NCBI RefSeq assembly: GCF_000002875.2
Contig: NC_009410.2
Location: 758,492-822,491, forward strand
DNA: 64,000 nt
Direction: 5' to 3'
From: Leishmania infantum JPCM5
Taxonomy: Eukaryota > Euglenozoa > Kinetoplastea > Trypanosomatida > Trypanosomatidae
Shown: in pieces, positions 9,664 to 21,268 of the stretch
How the letters are laid out: every line of letters begins with the position of its first letter
Position numbering within the stretch: position 1 is the stretch's first letter
Translations under genes and position numbers: made by a program
Notes under the pieces: model-generated
The model's database searches: none
Told to the model about the DNA's origin: nothing
The model's input: the letters and a program-made list of their open reading frames with translations, nothing else

Positions 9664-12600
9664 ATGAACTCGCAGCCGTCGACTCGCCGCCATCGTTCCG
9701 CGGAGGGGGTGCCCCCCAACTCTTCTTCGTTGCTTGCCTTCGCGACAACCGCTGATGCTGCCGTGGAACCTCGCCCCGCACCCCAGAGCACGAACGGTGA
9801 TGCGCTTCAGTCGCTCACACCATCCATGAGCTCCTCGGCGTCGTCGGCGACGGCGGACACACAAGCGCATGATCCGGCGGCACAACCTGGGCCGGTGTCG
9901 TCGAGGCCCGACGCGGTCGGGGGGCCCGTGCGCAGCCCAACAATCCGGCCACCGCCCAACATGGTCCTCTGTGGGCATCCGCACCATCGACACTCTCATC
10001 TGATCCCTCGATCGAGTGCGAGCATGGCAGCGCCTGCTCAAACTGCTGCTGGCCGGCTGCAGGGGTTGGCAGCGGCATCCTCGGCATCTGCTCAAACATC
10101 TGACATGGCGACAAGACACTCGTCGACGCCGCCACCTTATGCCCTCGTGATGGACTCGCTGGTGCGCCGCTACCGCGCCGAAGAGGACCGCCTTAGGCAG
10201 TGGCGGCAAGGTGGTGGACGCGTCTGCGCCTCTGCCACATTCCGGCAAGGTGAGGTGCAGTCGCGGCGACAACCGAGAGGTGCTGTAGAAGGAGAGGTGC
10301 TCACTCACGCAGGCTTGCGCGGAAGTACCGGGTGTGTCCTGAGCGGTCACACAAATAGTGCTACAGATAGTGGTCTTCGAGGGGTGCTGACAAGCGCTGC
10401 CCAACGCACTGCCTTCGTACGGGCTGCGCAGGCCTGGTGGCGGAGCAGAAGAGAGCTGCAACGAATGTCAAGCAAGGCGAGCAAGCGAGTTTATCCAGCG
10501 CCGCTATCGGCTTCCTCATCTGCGGTTGCAGGCGCAGAGACGCAGCACCCCAGCTACACGACGGCCGCGGCAGTGCCGTCAGCGCCTGCTGCCCCTCCTG
10601 TTGCTCTGCCTGCGTCGTCACTGTCGTGGTTGGATACAGCTGGCCGCAGCATACTTGGTCGCCTCTCTCACTCGCTGTCCCTGTCCAGTGACCGGGGAAA
10701 GTCGGTTAGGTTGGAGCTCCTGCGGCCGGCTGACGCTGCGCAACCACGTGGTGCGCGCAGAGACTACCAAGACGACACAGTCGACGGCAGCGTGATGGAG
10801 GGCCAGCAGGCACCAGGAGCAGAGATGGCCGAGATGACGGCAGAGGCAGTGTCAGCGGCTGTGACCACGCCTGCCTTGTCGCCGTCTCTTATGGGGAGCG
10901 AAGCTCTCCTGGCGCATCCTCGCGAGAGTGCACGTCAGCAAGCCGGCTCGGGGGGCAGGGGCGGAGCCTTCCATCGTCGGCAAGTCGACCGTGAGGAGGG
11001 AGATTTGGACACCTCCACAGCTTCGTCGACGTGCTCGAGTAGGGGTAGCCGCGTGGGTGGTGCAGGCAGAGACGCTCTTCAGAGCACTGAAGCTGCGGGC
11101 GACTCGAGTCACAGACAAGAGGCGGGGTGCACGGGTCGGCACGAGCATAGTGGCAGCTGCACGTTCTCGCGGATTGGCGGCCTCCACAGGCACCTCTTGG
11201 GCGGTGCCGCGACTGCATCATCAGACGCCCCGGAGGACTCCTTGCGAAGCGCGTCTCGACTGCTTGCGCAGTCGCGTGTGCGCTTCGCGCGGTGGCTGCG
11301 CCGGCGGAAGCGACTTGAGGCAGCAAAGCGGTCACTGTGCGGCGTGGGTGCGTGGCCGAAGCCGACGACGGCGGCCGATGCGGAGCACTTCGATGCGTCC
11401 TCGTGTGCGCAACACTCGGCCGCCGCTCCACCGCCGTTCTCGCCTGCGTCTGAGTTGTATCGGTGCGCTGCTGACGCCGCACAGTCGCCGTGGGAATCGG
11501 CGTTGCCACCGACGTGGGCAGACAGGAGTGGCGGTGACAACATGCTCAGGGATGGAGAGGTGACTGAGGGTGCTACGGCTGCTACTAAGCGAACAACTCG
11601 CGCGCACGTGCTGGAGCAGCTGAGAGCCGCGATTGCGGCAGGGATGGCGGCGTGCAGCGCAGAGCAGGGAGGGCTGGTGACGCGGCAGACGACATCGGAG
11701 GTGCAGTCGTCGGGTGGTGAACCGCCGGTGCTCTCTCTGGCTGCTCAGCGAACGCGTGAGCACGCCGACGATCTAGCGCGCCTCACTGAGAGTCTGGCGA
11801 TGCTCGCGCAATCCGACGGAAGAGCTCCCGAAGGCTCTGGCAGTGCCATCCGTGCCCACAGGGCCAACAGCCTCGAGGACGTGAAGCGCGCATCTCCGAT
11901 GATTCTGGACCAGAAGCGGAACGTGACAGCTGTACCGTCGTACCCTTCAGCAGGCAAGGCAACGAACGTTGCACTACCCGCGTGGTCGCCATCTTGTGCG
12001 CATGCCTCGTCGATCATCTCCGCCGGACAGCACCGCCGATCGTACCACGGCAATGCACGGGATGTCCGTGGTGCAGAGCCGCGCACGCGTGACGGGAGGA
12101 GCTGTGTGCACGAGGTAGAGGCAGAGACCGCAGTAGATGCGTTTCGAAGTCTGCTGACGGACACCACACACACCCCGCACGATGTCGCAGTGCGAGCGGT
12201 GTATGAGGCCATCATGAGTGAAGTGTGCGTCCCCCTTGTGCAGCGTGATGTGCAGCACGCCATGAACGTGAGCAGCAGCGCGGCAGATCGTGCGCTGACG
12301 CAGTGGATCGAGCGGCATCTTATGCTGGAACTGACGCAGCCGCGCGCAACGAAGGTGCAGGCGACAGCGTTGAATGACGGCTCTGCCGCGTCCTCGGCGG
12401 CAACGCTGCAGCCGCTTGTCTGCACTGGTGTTATGCGGCACATCCGCAGTAGTGTGCCGGTGTCGCTCGAGCACCTGCGTCTGGACGACGCTGATCGCCA
12501 AGTACTCGAATCCGTCTACGCGCGCGGTGCGAGCAACGCCATTGCAGTGAAGTTCGACACTGGGGGCTACGAGATCAGCTACAGGCAGCTCGCCTCCTTG

Positions 12601-13731
12601 GGCCCCCGGTCGTGGCTGAACGACCAGGTCATCAACAATTACTTGCAGCTGCTGTGCGTGGAAGCGGAAGGCGCGGCCACCGCATCTTTGCCCGCGGCCC
12701 GTTGCCGCCACCGTATTGCGTCGCTGGGCACGCACTTCTACCCGAAGGTGGAATCCGAACTGAGCCAGAGCGTGGGCGGTTTTTGCAGCCCTCCACCACG
12801 CCTGCCGCAGCTCGACTCTAGCAGCGCCGTTTTCCGCTGGCTCCGCCATCGCAAGCATTTACTAGAGCCGTACAACCCCTCCGATCCGCGTAGCGTGCGT
12901 GCGGTGCTAGTGCCCGTGAACATCGAGGCGCAGCACTGGGCTTTGGCGGTCCTTTATTGCGCGGACAACCGGTGGGTCATGTACGACTCTATGAGCCGAT
13001 CGGACAGGGCGCGCCAGCGCGGTGCTTTTATACTGGCACATCTCTCGCACGCGTGGCGAGAGTGCAAGCGACACTTTGGCCTCGTAAACACCAAAGGCAC
13101 GCCCGCTGCTTCGGCAACCGTTGTTGCACAAGACTCACCGTCCTCTGTAGCACCACAACCGTCACTGTGGGCGTCGGCGTGCGTGGTGGCCGTGCCGTAC
13201 GTGCCCTTCACCGACACGCTGTTGACGGAGGGGAGCTCTACTGCCGTATCACCTCTCGATTCCTTGCAGCCTTATGACTCATTGGACGAGCTGCACCGCG
13301 CAGCGAAGCGGATACGACATCAAGAGGAGCTGTTTGTGGAACAAACAGCACAGAAGGCGCTACAGGGAATGAGCGGTGCTGGGGGAGCTGGCAGCGGTGT
13401 TGGCGCACCGCTCGCAGTGCGAGCTGCGCCAACGCCGCCACCGGCACCTCTCTCGTTGACCGCTGCGACGGCTCTTCCTGCCGAGCAGCTGAGCGACACG
13501 GAGGTGGAGTGGTTCACAGGTGGGTTCGACCACATCCCGCAGCAGGCGAACGGCAACGACTGCGGCGTCTTTGTATGCCAGGCGGCCTGGTGCGTTGCCC
13601 AGGGTGTGGCGGTGAGTTTTACCCAGTCTGACGTCACCCGGCTGCGCGAAGTCATTCTGCTGGAGCTGCTCAGCAAGCGACTTCTACGACGCTATCCAAC
13701 AGCGAACACGTCGTCGTCCAGCGGCGTCTGA
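9664..13731 (+). CDS. Ulp1/SENP-type SUMO protease (peptidase family C48)
   Basis: 1355 residues from the first ATG at 9664; the frame opens a few codons earlier without an ATG. About 950 N-terminal residues are Ala/Ser/Arg-rich and low in complexity. The C-terminal domain is a Ulp1-family cysteine protease: SYRQLASLGPRSWLNDQVIN matches the start of the C48 fold. The catalytic set is His1091 (QHWALAV), Asp1108 (MYDSM), Gln1294 and Cys1300 (QANGNDCGVFVCQ), with the usual six-residue spacing from Gln to Cys. The family processes SUMO precursors and removes SUMO from lysines, usually in the nucleus or at the nuclear pore. About 186 residues lie between the catalytic Asp and Gln, far more than in yeast Ulp1, so a low-complexity insert splits the domain. 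All catalytic residues are present, so activity is expected. Confidence 0.93.
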   Translation: MNSQPSTRRHRSAEGVPPNSSSLLAFATTADAAVEPRPAPQSTNGDALQSLTPSMSSSASSATADTQAHDPAAQPGPVSSRPDAVGGPVRSPTIRPPPNMVLCGHPHHRHSHLIPRSSASMAAPAQTAAGRLQGLAAASSASAQTSDMATRHSSTPPPYALVMDSLVRRYRAEEDRLRQWRQGGGRVCASATFRQGEVQSRRQPRGAVEGEVLTHAGLRGSTGCVLSGHTNSATDSGLRGVLTSAAQRTAFVRAAQAWWRSRRELQRMSSKASKRVYPAPLSASSSAVAGAETQHPSYTTAAAVPSAPAAPPVALPASSLSWLDTAGRSILGRLSHSLSLSSDRGKSVRLELLRPADAAQPRGARRDYQDDTVDGSVMEGQQAPGAEMAEMTAEAVSAAVTTPALSPSLMGSEALLAHPRESARQQAGSGGRGGAFHRRQVDREEGDLDTSTASSTCSSRGSRVGGAGRDALQSTEAAGDSSHRQEAGCTGRHEHSGSCTFSRIGGLHRHLLGGAATASSDAPEDSLRSASRLLAQSRVRFARWLRRRKRLEAAKRSLCGVGAWPKPTTAADAEHFDASSCAQHSAAAPPPFSPASELYRCAADAAQSPWESALPPTWADRSGGDNMLRDGEVTEGATAATKRTTRAHVLEQLRAAIAAGMAACSAEQGGLVTRQTTSEVQSSGGEPPVLSLAAQRTREHADDLARLTESLAMLAQSDGRAPEGSGSAIRAHRANSLEDVKRASPMILDQKRNVTAVPSYPSAGKATNVALPAWSPSCAHASSIISAGQHRRSYHGNARDVRGAEPRTRDGRSCVHEVEAETAVDAFRSLLTDTTHTPHDVAVRAVYEAIMSEVCVPLVQRDVQHAMNVSSSAADRALTQWIERHLMLELTQPRATKVQATALNDGSAASSAATLQPLVCTGVMRHIRSSVPVSLEHLRLDDADRQVLESVYARGASNAIAVKFDTGGYEISYRQLASLGPRSWLNDQVINNYLQLLCVEAEGAATASLPAARCRHRIASLGTHFYPKVESELSQSVGGFCSPPPRLPQLDSSSAVFRWLRHRKHLLEPYNPSDPRSVRAVLVPVNIEAQHWALAVLYCADNRWVMYDSMSRSDRARQRGAFILAHLSHAWRECKRHFGLVNTKGTPAASATVVAQDSPSSVAPQPSLWASACVVAVPYVPFTDTLLTEGSSTAVSPLDSLQPYDSLDELHRAAKRIRHQEELFVEQTAQKALQGMSGAGGAGSGVGAPLAVRAAPTPPPAPLSLTAATALPAEQLSDTEVEWFTGGFDHIPQQANGNDCGVFVCQAAWCVAQGVAVSFTQSDVTRLREVILLELLSKRLLRRYPTANTSSSSGV

Positions 13732-13964
13732 CGGACCGAGACAAACTTGTGAACACGCATTCCACATGCATTCGTGCAGACAGAGAGAGAGAGGCACATG
13801 AACGCTCTGTACCGTACGCTATGGAGGAAGATGTTGTTAGTGGGGAGACGCATGTGAGAGAGAGGGCGATGCGATGGCTCAGTGGTATTTCAATCCTCTT
13901 TCATTTTCCTTGTGCAGTCTTCTTCTCCGCCCTGATGAAGGGCGGGCGCACCTCCGTGTGGCGC

Positions 13965-14505
13965 CACAGGGCGCAGTGCGTCCACACTCTGTCTGGGGAA
14001 GCCAGGAAGCCTTCCCCATCCCCTGCGAAATGCCAGAACCACTGCTGGTGGTGACAGGGCCAATCACCCACGGCGTAGGGGGGGAGGCCAGCGCGATGCA
14101 TCCCTGCTGATGTCTGCTGTGATGCCCTGGATGGCGTTGCGTCGGGTCGCCCCGCGACCATGTGAGCGCGTTTGTGTCATCCATGTGATGGACGGTGTGT
14201 CACAGTGACTCGGATGCGTAGCCCGCCCGTCTCTCACATTGCCCACTGCTGATGCAGGGAGCCTGGGTGTCACCCCGAGAGGGATGCACCAGGTGGCTGC
14301 CGACATAATGGGGCAGGGAGGGGGGGCAGCTGTGAGGCGCCCTCCGAGGCGGGCGGGTGGGGGGAGGCGTTCGAGGCAGGGACCGTGCTCTCAGATGGCT
14401 GAATCGGCGCATCGGTGTAGCAACGTGTCTGGGGCTGCTTCGTACCCGGCGGTGTGCTAGGGCGGAGTGGGGTCATGTTGTGTGGCAGAGAAATGGGCAT
14501 GCGGA
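13965..14505 (+). mobile_element. SIDER2-like degenerate retroposon, copy 1
   Basis: The segment from CACAGGGCGCAGTG to the ATGTTGTGTGGCAGAGAAATG motif recurs at 21269-21835, and a more divergent form is at 18243-18735. Size (about 0.5 kb), position between genes, absence of an open frame and the GGGAAGCCAGGAAGCC motif fit the SIDER2 family of Leishmania, non-autonomous relics related to ingi/L1Tc. About 465 bases (13965-14430) are almost identical to copy 2, after which the two differ until the shared end motif. SIDER2 elements in 3' UTRs are known to destabilise mRNA, so this copy could act on the Ulp1-like transcript if it lies in that UTR. The family name comes from recall of typical elements, not a database match. 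Confidence 0.72.
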
Positions 14506-16600
14506 GCGCGAAAAGTGTCTTCCCTCCCTTTTCTCTCCTCTTTTGGCCACTGTGCGCGTGCTTGACTGACCATGGCATCATGTTTGCCTTGTGGCGACGG
14601 CACTTGTGTACGTGAGCACGTTGGCTGTCGTCATGTGTGTACGAAAGATTGCTGATCGGCAGGTCAACGCAGATGCTGTTCCGCTTCCTCCTCCTGGTAC
14701 TCGTTGCGGAGCGAAGTGAGCGGCCAAAAAGGTAAGCTAAAATGATAGAAATGCTCGACGGGTGGCACGAAGGGAGCCGAAGGGTATAATCACAGAAGAT
14801 AAGGAGAGGAAATCACCATAGCGCGAAAAAAGAGGAGTGAATGGCAAGCGACACAGTCCACTGTTCTCCCCTCTCTACTCCCCTCCTCCCGGACTCATTC
14901 TTCCTGCCGAACGCCCCTCGGCCCAGCTCTTTTTAATATGCTTATTTAACGTGTGTGTGCTGGGGGGGAGGCAGAGATGACTCAGACGATGAGTGGCGCC
15001 TCTTATCGCCTGCTCTTTCTGGTGCTTTTACCAGGCATGTTCTCCACGTTCCTTTCATGTCGTACATACTCCCTCGTCTCTCCCCGCCTCACTGTGTCTG
15101 CCTCGTCTTGTGGCGTTGTCTTTTCATCTCCTCTGTCTTCTGTAGCTGCTGCGCACTTCCCCCTCCCACACCCTTTGTCCGCCCTCACTCTGCGGATTTC
15201 CTATCAACAGCGATTCTTCCTCCTCGGCGTAGCTGAGTTTGCATGTGTCTGCCCGTGGGCGTCTCCCGCTCTCTGTCTTACTCCCTGTACCTCAGGCGAT
15301 TTTAGTTTTGTTTGCGGTTGCTGCCGCGTCACGTGTGGGTGCGTGAGTGTGTGTGATTTTCTATTTATTCGTTGCTGTCCGTTCATTCTCTTCTCCCATT
15401 CCCCTTTCGCCTGTTCCTGTCATGATCCTCTTTGCCTTTTCTCACCGCATCTAGCTGACTGTCTGCCTTTTCTTCTCCCCTTCGGCTTCGTTTTCGCCTT
15501 TCTATATTTTCATCATCTGTGGGTTGATGGGCCTTGTTTTGCTTGCCTGCTCCTTATCTCCATCTCTGCCCCCCTCCCCCCTCCCCCCTTCGGCGCAACG
15601 CAACGACGACAAGACAAAAAAAGGGGCATAGCAGCTCAATTCCACAGAAGCCGGAGCGCGCGCGCACGTACACACACACCGATCTTGCACACATACAAAC
15701 TCACCACCCACCCTCGCTCCTGCAGAGTGACACGCATCGGTGCCTTCCTCCTTCCCTTCCCTTCCCTTCCATCCACACCCTCTTCCTCTATCCACCGCTG
15801 CTCCATTCCGCTCGTCTCTGCTCTCTGTCGCTGTTTGCAAGCCGCTGCTTTGCTTGTTTTGTTCGTCGTTTCCGCATCGCCTCGAGTAGGGACTGACATT
15901 GCCGAAGGCCAAGCAACAGCGGTATGGCAAGCGCAGTGGCGTGCACAAGCTTCGATCCCCGTATCCAAGTGCCTCTTACACCTATCCCTTCCCCTCCCCT
16001 CCCAACCATCTCCATTCACAGATTAGTTATCCCAAGCCACGCTGGTACGTATAAGGCGCCACAGACTTGCATCATAGGATTCGGACAGCGCCACACAGGA
16101 GAGTAAACCAAATCATCAACGGAAGTTGAGCAATACGCCAAGCAGGGGCGGAATCGAGCTGCGGCATTGGGCCTCGTAAGGAAGCAGAAGCGTGATATTT
16201 GCATCGTCATCTTTTCTTCTCCAGAGTCTTCTCGGGTGCTTTTTCCGGCTGCCTCCATCTCCTCTTTTTTTTTTGTCACAGCGTCTTCCCCCCTCTCCCT
16301 TCCCTTTTCTCTTCGCCTTCTGCACTTCGACACATAGAGCCTCTGCTCACATTTTTGGTCTCCTTTGCATCGTCATCTCGTCTTGTCGTCCTTTTCGCTT
16401 CTTGTTAAGGCGTGTATGCGTGTGCTGCTGGCTCGCGCTGTATTTTTCTGTTTTCCTGTCCATCACTGCTTTCGTGAAAGGGGCGGCGCATTGCGCAGCA
16501 TCGACGTTACGGATCCCGGTAGCACAAAACCAGCTTTGCCTCTCCCCAGCTCGTTCATCGAGTCCGCGGGGAGAGCGAGTTGGCGTGCTCGTGCGTGGGC

Positions 16601-16651
16601 GGCCCCCTTCCTTTTCCCTCATCTCTCCCTCTCTCTCTCTCTCGTTCTCAG
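16601..16651 (+). promoter_or_regulatory. Predicted trans-splice acceptor for the 16955 gene
   Basis: A CT dinucleotide tract (about 16625-16648) ends in TTCTCAG, with AG at 16650-16651. A second C/T tract follows, with an AG at 16853-16854, so two acceptors are possible. The 5' UTR would be about 300 or 100 bases. Confidence 0.4.
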
Positions 16652-16954
16652 TTGAATTTCCTTTTTTTTGTTTCTTGTGCCTCTTCCCCACCCCCTCCTT
16701 CCTCTTGTGTTTCTCTCTGTGCGTGTGTGCCCCGTCGTACATTTCACGGCTGCTGTGGCTCCTTTCGTGTCTGCCTTATCTGGTCATTTGTGTGCTGCCG
16801 TGATCCTTCACTGTGTACCGTAAAACATTCTCCGCCCCCCGTCACTCTTCCGAGGAAGCCAAGCAAAAACACGAAGCGAAGCGAGGCGACGCAACACAAC
16901 AAAGGCAGCTGCCGAAGCTGGAAAACGCAGAAACATTCATAAACAAAAACGAAC

Positions 16955-17905
16955 ATGGGCGGTGAGTCTAGCAAGCATTCCAACTCCTCGGCTCACGTCC
17001 GCAACCGTGAAAGGAAGTGGGGTGCTGTGCCCAGTACCCTGGCAGGTGGCAGCTGCCGCTCTGACTCTCTCAACGGGCGCACAGCCCGTTTGGGGCCCTC
17101 TTGTGGAGATGTCCCAGATTACATTCCGCCGTCGCCGGTTCAGTGCGTCGCGTCGCCGATCCTGCTAAGCGGCTCACTGGATCCGTCGCTGACGTGGATA
17201 CTCGACACAGAGGCGGCACTCATTACAGAGTGGAACCGTGACCTTCAGGAGGCTGCCGCTCCTAGTGCCGTGGCACGCGGGGTGCCGCGAGGGCGTGAGA
17301 CAGCAGGAGAAGAATCAACGCTTTCATGGACGAAGACATCTCCAGAAAGCGGTGCGAGCACAGCTGCCTCCAACACGCCGGGATTGACCTCGTCGTCCAC
17401 ATTCCCGGCGCTGTCAGGATGGCCGTCGCCGACACATGCAAAGTCTCCTTCTGGGCTGGCACTGACATGCGACTCGGTGGACGTGACGACCGGGCGCAGC
17501 ACAGGGATGACCTTGCGCGTCCCGACCACGTGGACTCAACAGAGTTCATCACGCGCCACAGCTTCAACAAAGACGTTGGCCAGCCCGAAGAGCCCCAAGG
17601 CACTGCCGAAGCCGCTGAGCGACTCGGCGGAGGGAGCGTCGCCGCTGGTTGTGTCGTCGCTGCCGGTCGGCATCGACTACTTCCGTGCCTTGCAATCGCG
17701 GTGGCTGATCCAGGAGCAGCGGTCGCTGCCGCCGGCGACGGACGAGGAGGATCTCAACGACTCGGTCATCCTCGAGGCCGTTTCCGAGCCCAATGGCGAC
17801 GTTCTGAGCCCGCCTGTACCGCTAGGGTACATGATCGATCTCTTTGTGCCGCAATGGCGGTCTGAGGGGCTTTTCGAAGCGGCTCAGGACCACCAGACGC
17901 GCTAG
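16955..17905 (+). CDS. Unrecognised protein, predicted N-myristoylated; paralogue of the 22301 gene
   Basis: 316 residues from the ATG at 16955, ending in TAG. The N-terminus MGGESS has Gly2 and Ser6, a good myristoylation signal, so the protein is probably attached to membrane. I recognise no catalytic domain. Three blocks are shared with the 22301 gene: a short helix-like SLTWILDTEAALITEW (about 78-93), PVGIDYFRALQSRW (237-250), and PPVPLGYMIDLFVPQW (286-301) close to the C-terminus. The sequence between them is Ser/Thr/Pro-rich and probably disordered. Short acidic stretches (ATDEEDLND) precede the last block in both paralogues. The conserved C-terminal module may be a peptide or partner-binding element; this is inference. 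Confidence 0.85.
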   Translation: MGGESSKHSNSSAHVRNRERKWGAVPSTLAGGSCRSDSLNGRTARLGPSCGDVPDYIPPSPVQCVASPILLSGSLDPSLTWILDTEAALITEWNRDLQEAAAPSAVARGVPRGRETAGEESTLSWTKTSPESGASTAASNTPGLTSSSTFPALSGWPSPTHAKSPSGLALTCDSVDVTTGRSTGMTLRVPTTWTQQSSSRATASTKTLASPKSPKALPKPLSDSAEGASPLVVSSLPVGIDYFRALQSRWLIQEQRSLPPATDEEDLNDSVILEAVSEPNGDVLSPPVPLGYMIDLFVPQWRSEGLFEAAQDHQTR

Positions 17906-18242
17906 GGTCCCACAGATTTCGTGCATGCGCTCTTGGAAGGACCTCCTTTTTCTTGTTTTTTTTTTCGGTTGTTGCCCGTCTCAGATATATGTGGTGTTCG
18001 TGTAATGTGCGTGCGCGCTATGCGGCGATGGTGCCGGCACAGGCTGGAGAGAAGACAGAGGAGAGGGAGGCAAGGATGCAGATGTACCGCGCTTTTCTTC
18101 TCCCTGCTCTTTCTTTCGTTGGTCCCTCATGCGGTGCTCTCTCTCCTGTGTTTTCCACACGCCCAAAACGGTGTGGTGGCTGTGCCGCAGCGTGGTTTGA
18201 TGTTTTTCCTGTCACCAATCTAATATCCCTGCCGATAGGCAG

Positions 18243-18735
18243 ACACACCCCTCAGTGCGTGGTGGCATCGCAGGGTCCGGTACCCAATCTGCATCGGAAA
18301 GTCAGGAACCCCCTCCCCCCTACTGTACCTCTGCCAAATGCCGAACCACTTATGGTGGTGACCGGGCCAGATCCTTGGTGGCACTGCGTCGGAGCGATCT
18401 GCGACGATGAACACGCTTATGCCACCGATATGACAAACAGAGTGCCATGGTGACCTGAACGCATCCCACGTGGCCCTCGCTTCCCACTGGTGAAGGGGGG
18501 CCTGCGCCACCCTGAGGGACAGATGCACCACCTGGCGACCAGCACAATGGGAGCAGCTGTGAGGTGACCTTCGGAGAGAGAGGTAGGTAGAGTCTGGGTC
18601 AGATGCGGTGCTCAGAGGACTGGGCCAGCGCATTGCTGTGATGCGTGCCTAAGGCTGCTTCGCACCACGCGGATGGGTGCCTGTGGCAGGACGCCGTAGA
18701 GTGGCGCTTAGCTCCATGTTTTACGGCACACAAAC
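18243..18735 (+). mobile_element. SIDER2-like degenerate retroposon, divergent copy
   Basis: It aligns by eye along its length with the 13965 and 21269 copies: the shared landmarks are TGCCAAATGCC-GAACCACT, GGTGGTGACCGGGCC, AGATGCACCACCTGGC, GCAGCTGTGAGG and GCCTGTGGCAGG, in that order and on the same strand. Many substitutions and indels make it an older or unconverted member. It starts about 340 bases after the stop codon of the 16955 gene, so it probably lies in that gene's 3' UTR, where SIDER2 elements are known to lower mRNA stability. Confidence 0.65.
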
Positions 18736-18778
18736 AGATATTTTAGAGAGGAGACATCGCCACCTCTTCCTCTTCCCG

Positions 18779-19446
18779 CTGCCGCTTCTTCTCTCCTTCG
18801 TACCTTTTCACTCGCGCCCGCCTGCGCGAGCGCATGCGTGTGCGCCGGTGCCCGTGGAAGCGCTGGCTTTCTTTTGCCCGTCTATCATTGTGCGCTTGCG
18901 CGGGGTCATGGCGGCGCGAGACGAGATCGGGGGGGGGGGCGGTCGAGTTTACTTGTTTATTCGCAGTGCAAGCGCCATCTTTGTCGTGTCTGCCGGCGTT
19001 GCTTCTGGTGCCCCTTTTCTCTGGGAAGGGGCCCCAGTGACCTCATGGACCCCTTCTCCCTCTCCCGCCATTTTCAGTGTCCGCGTTGACAGAGCAAGCC
19101 CCGCCCACCCGCGACCCCCTTCGCGTCTGCACCCGGTGAGGCAGAAAGGAGGAAGGACGGGGGTGGCACCGCACTCTCGCCAGCCCACAGGCGCAGGCGT
19201 ATGCGCGTGTCTGTGCCCTTGTAGCGAGGACGCGCTGCGTGCCTGCCGGTATGGCCCTCTCGGTGTGTAGGCGGCACGATCAAACACACACAGACACGCA
19301 ACCCGCCCCAGCAGTCGGATCGAATGGGACGAATACGCCGGACTCGCCTTACGGCCTCGGTGCATCTCTCCCTCTCTCCCGCTCTCGCACGCTGGGGAAG
19401 AAATGGAAGCATCTATGTAGATGGATGTGTGCGTACGTGTGCTTGC
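18779..19446 (+). repeat. Dispersed 670-bp near-identical block, copy A
   Basis: The whole block recurs in the same orientation at 30768-31438. By eye I see only a handful of differences over about 670 bases: a G-run of 11 (18929-18939) against 13, plus a few single-base changes near the 3' end. Similarity stops sharply at both ends. It has no conserved coding frame and is not the SIDER2-like sequence, which ends just upstream (18735). Confidence 0.85.
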
Positions 19447-21268
19447 CTGTGAATGCCCGTTATTTTCTTTGTGATTATGCCGAATGTGACGCAGTATTCC
19501 CTTTGCCTCACTCTATCCCGCTCGCCTGCCTGTCTGCCTGAGTCTGCATGCGCATGCGTGAAAGTGTGCCACTGCGTGCGCGGTTATGCATGTCGCCGCG
19601 ATGGATGGGCCGCTACGTAGTACGTTTTGCGGTGCTGATGGTCATGACGACGTTGGATGCCAGAGATGGAGAGAGCAAGAGAGGTACGAGGAGGCACATC
19701 TGACTAGCGGCCACGAGGCAGCACGTGATGTATCGCGAGGTCAGTTTTCGTGGCATTTTTTTTTTGTATGGACACTGATGCGCCATGGCGCGCGCTCCGC
19801 TTCTCATCGCTTTTTTTCTTCTGGTTTCGCTTTCGCATGTCCCCACTGTCTCCTTCGCATTCCTTCGCTTAGATCACTGCTGTGATGAGTGCTGCTCTGT
19901 CAATGTCTTCGGCGTTCATCGAGAGCGATGTGCACCCCGCGCCGGTTGACATGCTTTTCGTTGTCGTGGGGTGGATGTGTTCGTGGAGGCCGCGCGCCAC
20001 CCTTTTTGTTTGTGCTTGGGTTTCTCTGTCCTTCTCTCTTTCTGTATCTCCTTCCAATGCTTTCATGGGAGATGCCGTATGTATGCATACAAGTACTTCC
20101 ACGCGCGTGCGTCTGTGTCTCCCTCGTTTCTGCAGGCGGCGGCATGTGCCAGCAAGTTGCCCTCTCTCCCACTCGCTCGCTGGGACTCTCTGGTGTCGCG
20201 TGGATGTCCTCTGCTCCTTGCTCCGCCTCCCTCAGGCTCTATTGCCGCTCAGAGACGTGAGACCGAATTCACATCACGGCTAGGACTATCCGCTCGGAAC
20301 GAAACGAGATGTTGGACTCATTTTTTTTTTATGATGGGGCGGGGTGAGGGCAGTCCAGCACGACCGTGCGCATGCATGCATGACCCCTGCAGTACACAAA
20401 GTGCATCTCTTTCATGAGCGGAATAAGAAAGGGATGGAGGAGGCGCCATGCAACAACATCGAGCCGGTCATCAGTGCAGTCAGCGGGAAAGTAAAGAAAA
20501 AATGCCCACTGACACCAGAAGAACTCACCTTGGTGTGTGTGTGTGTGTCTGGAGAGGTCGCTTTTCCTCCGTACAATGCCGCACTCCGCGCCCTTCCTCC
20601 CGCGGCAGCTTTCAAGCACGTTGCATCGTACATGCTGCGGAAGATTCTCTTCACCCCCTTCCCCGGGGCCGCTTGCGTCTTGGCCTCGGCGTGCGCCTTG
20701 CTGTGTAGCGCTTGCTCTGTACAAGGGGCCGGGAAGGAATACCTGCGCCTATGTCTGCACCTCTCTTTGCTACATGTTGGGCGGAGACGTGTCGCAGCGA
20801 CTCGGTATCATGCTTGATGTTCATTGTCACTGCCTCTCTCACTCTCTTCTTGTTTTCTTCGCTCGCGCGTGGGGTTGCATCGTGCCGCCAGCCACGCAGC
20901 GACGTCTGCATTGCGCGTGGGTGTTTCTGCGGCACCCACTTGCCGGCTCGCGTGTGTTCGGGGGTGCATATCCTTCAGCGACTGAGGCGTCGCCAAGGAA
21001 ACGCAGCACGAGCGCAGGAGGGGGCGAGCGCACGGAAAAGTATCACGATGCCTCTCTGCTCGGGTACGCGCGTGTGACAGACACCGGTTTTCTCTTTTTT
21101 TTTGCTGCCTTCTGTTGCTCAGCCCACACAACCACACAGGCATCTGTACGCATCACGGCCTTCGCATACGCGTTGGTCGTGCAGTATCGGCTTTACTGCA
21201 TCCATGCCTTTGCCCGTGTAGCCCTTACCTGTCATGATGACCTGCGGGCAAACTTCACTGCGCGGTCT

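Larger units (their letters stand above)
13732..16954 (+). other. Intergenic region containing a SIDER2-like element; no gene seen
   Basis: 3.2 kb. The proximal part holds a SIDER2-like copy. About 14720-14850 is A/purine-rich, and the rest is very C/T-rich, including a TTCCC tandem near 15747-15770. A 357-codon open frame (14953-16026) is dominated by Phe, Leu, Ser, Pro and Cys, as expected from a pyrimidine-rich strand, so I do not call it. Confidence 0.65.

Noticed and set aside
14953..16026. A 357-codon + strand open frame between the Ulp1-like gene and the 16955 gene
   Set aside because: The product is dominated by Phe, Leu, Ser, Pro and Cys, which is what a C/T-rich strand gives in any frame, and overlapping frames are similarly open.
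18838..19270. Open frames inside the 670-bp duplicated block as a conserved protein
   Set aside because: The G-run differs by two bases between copies, which shifts the frame; composition is not coding-like.
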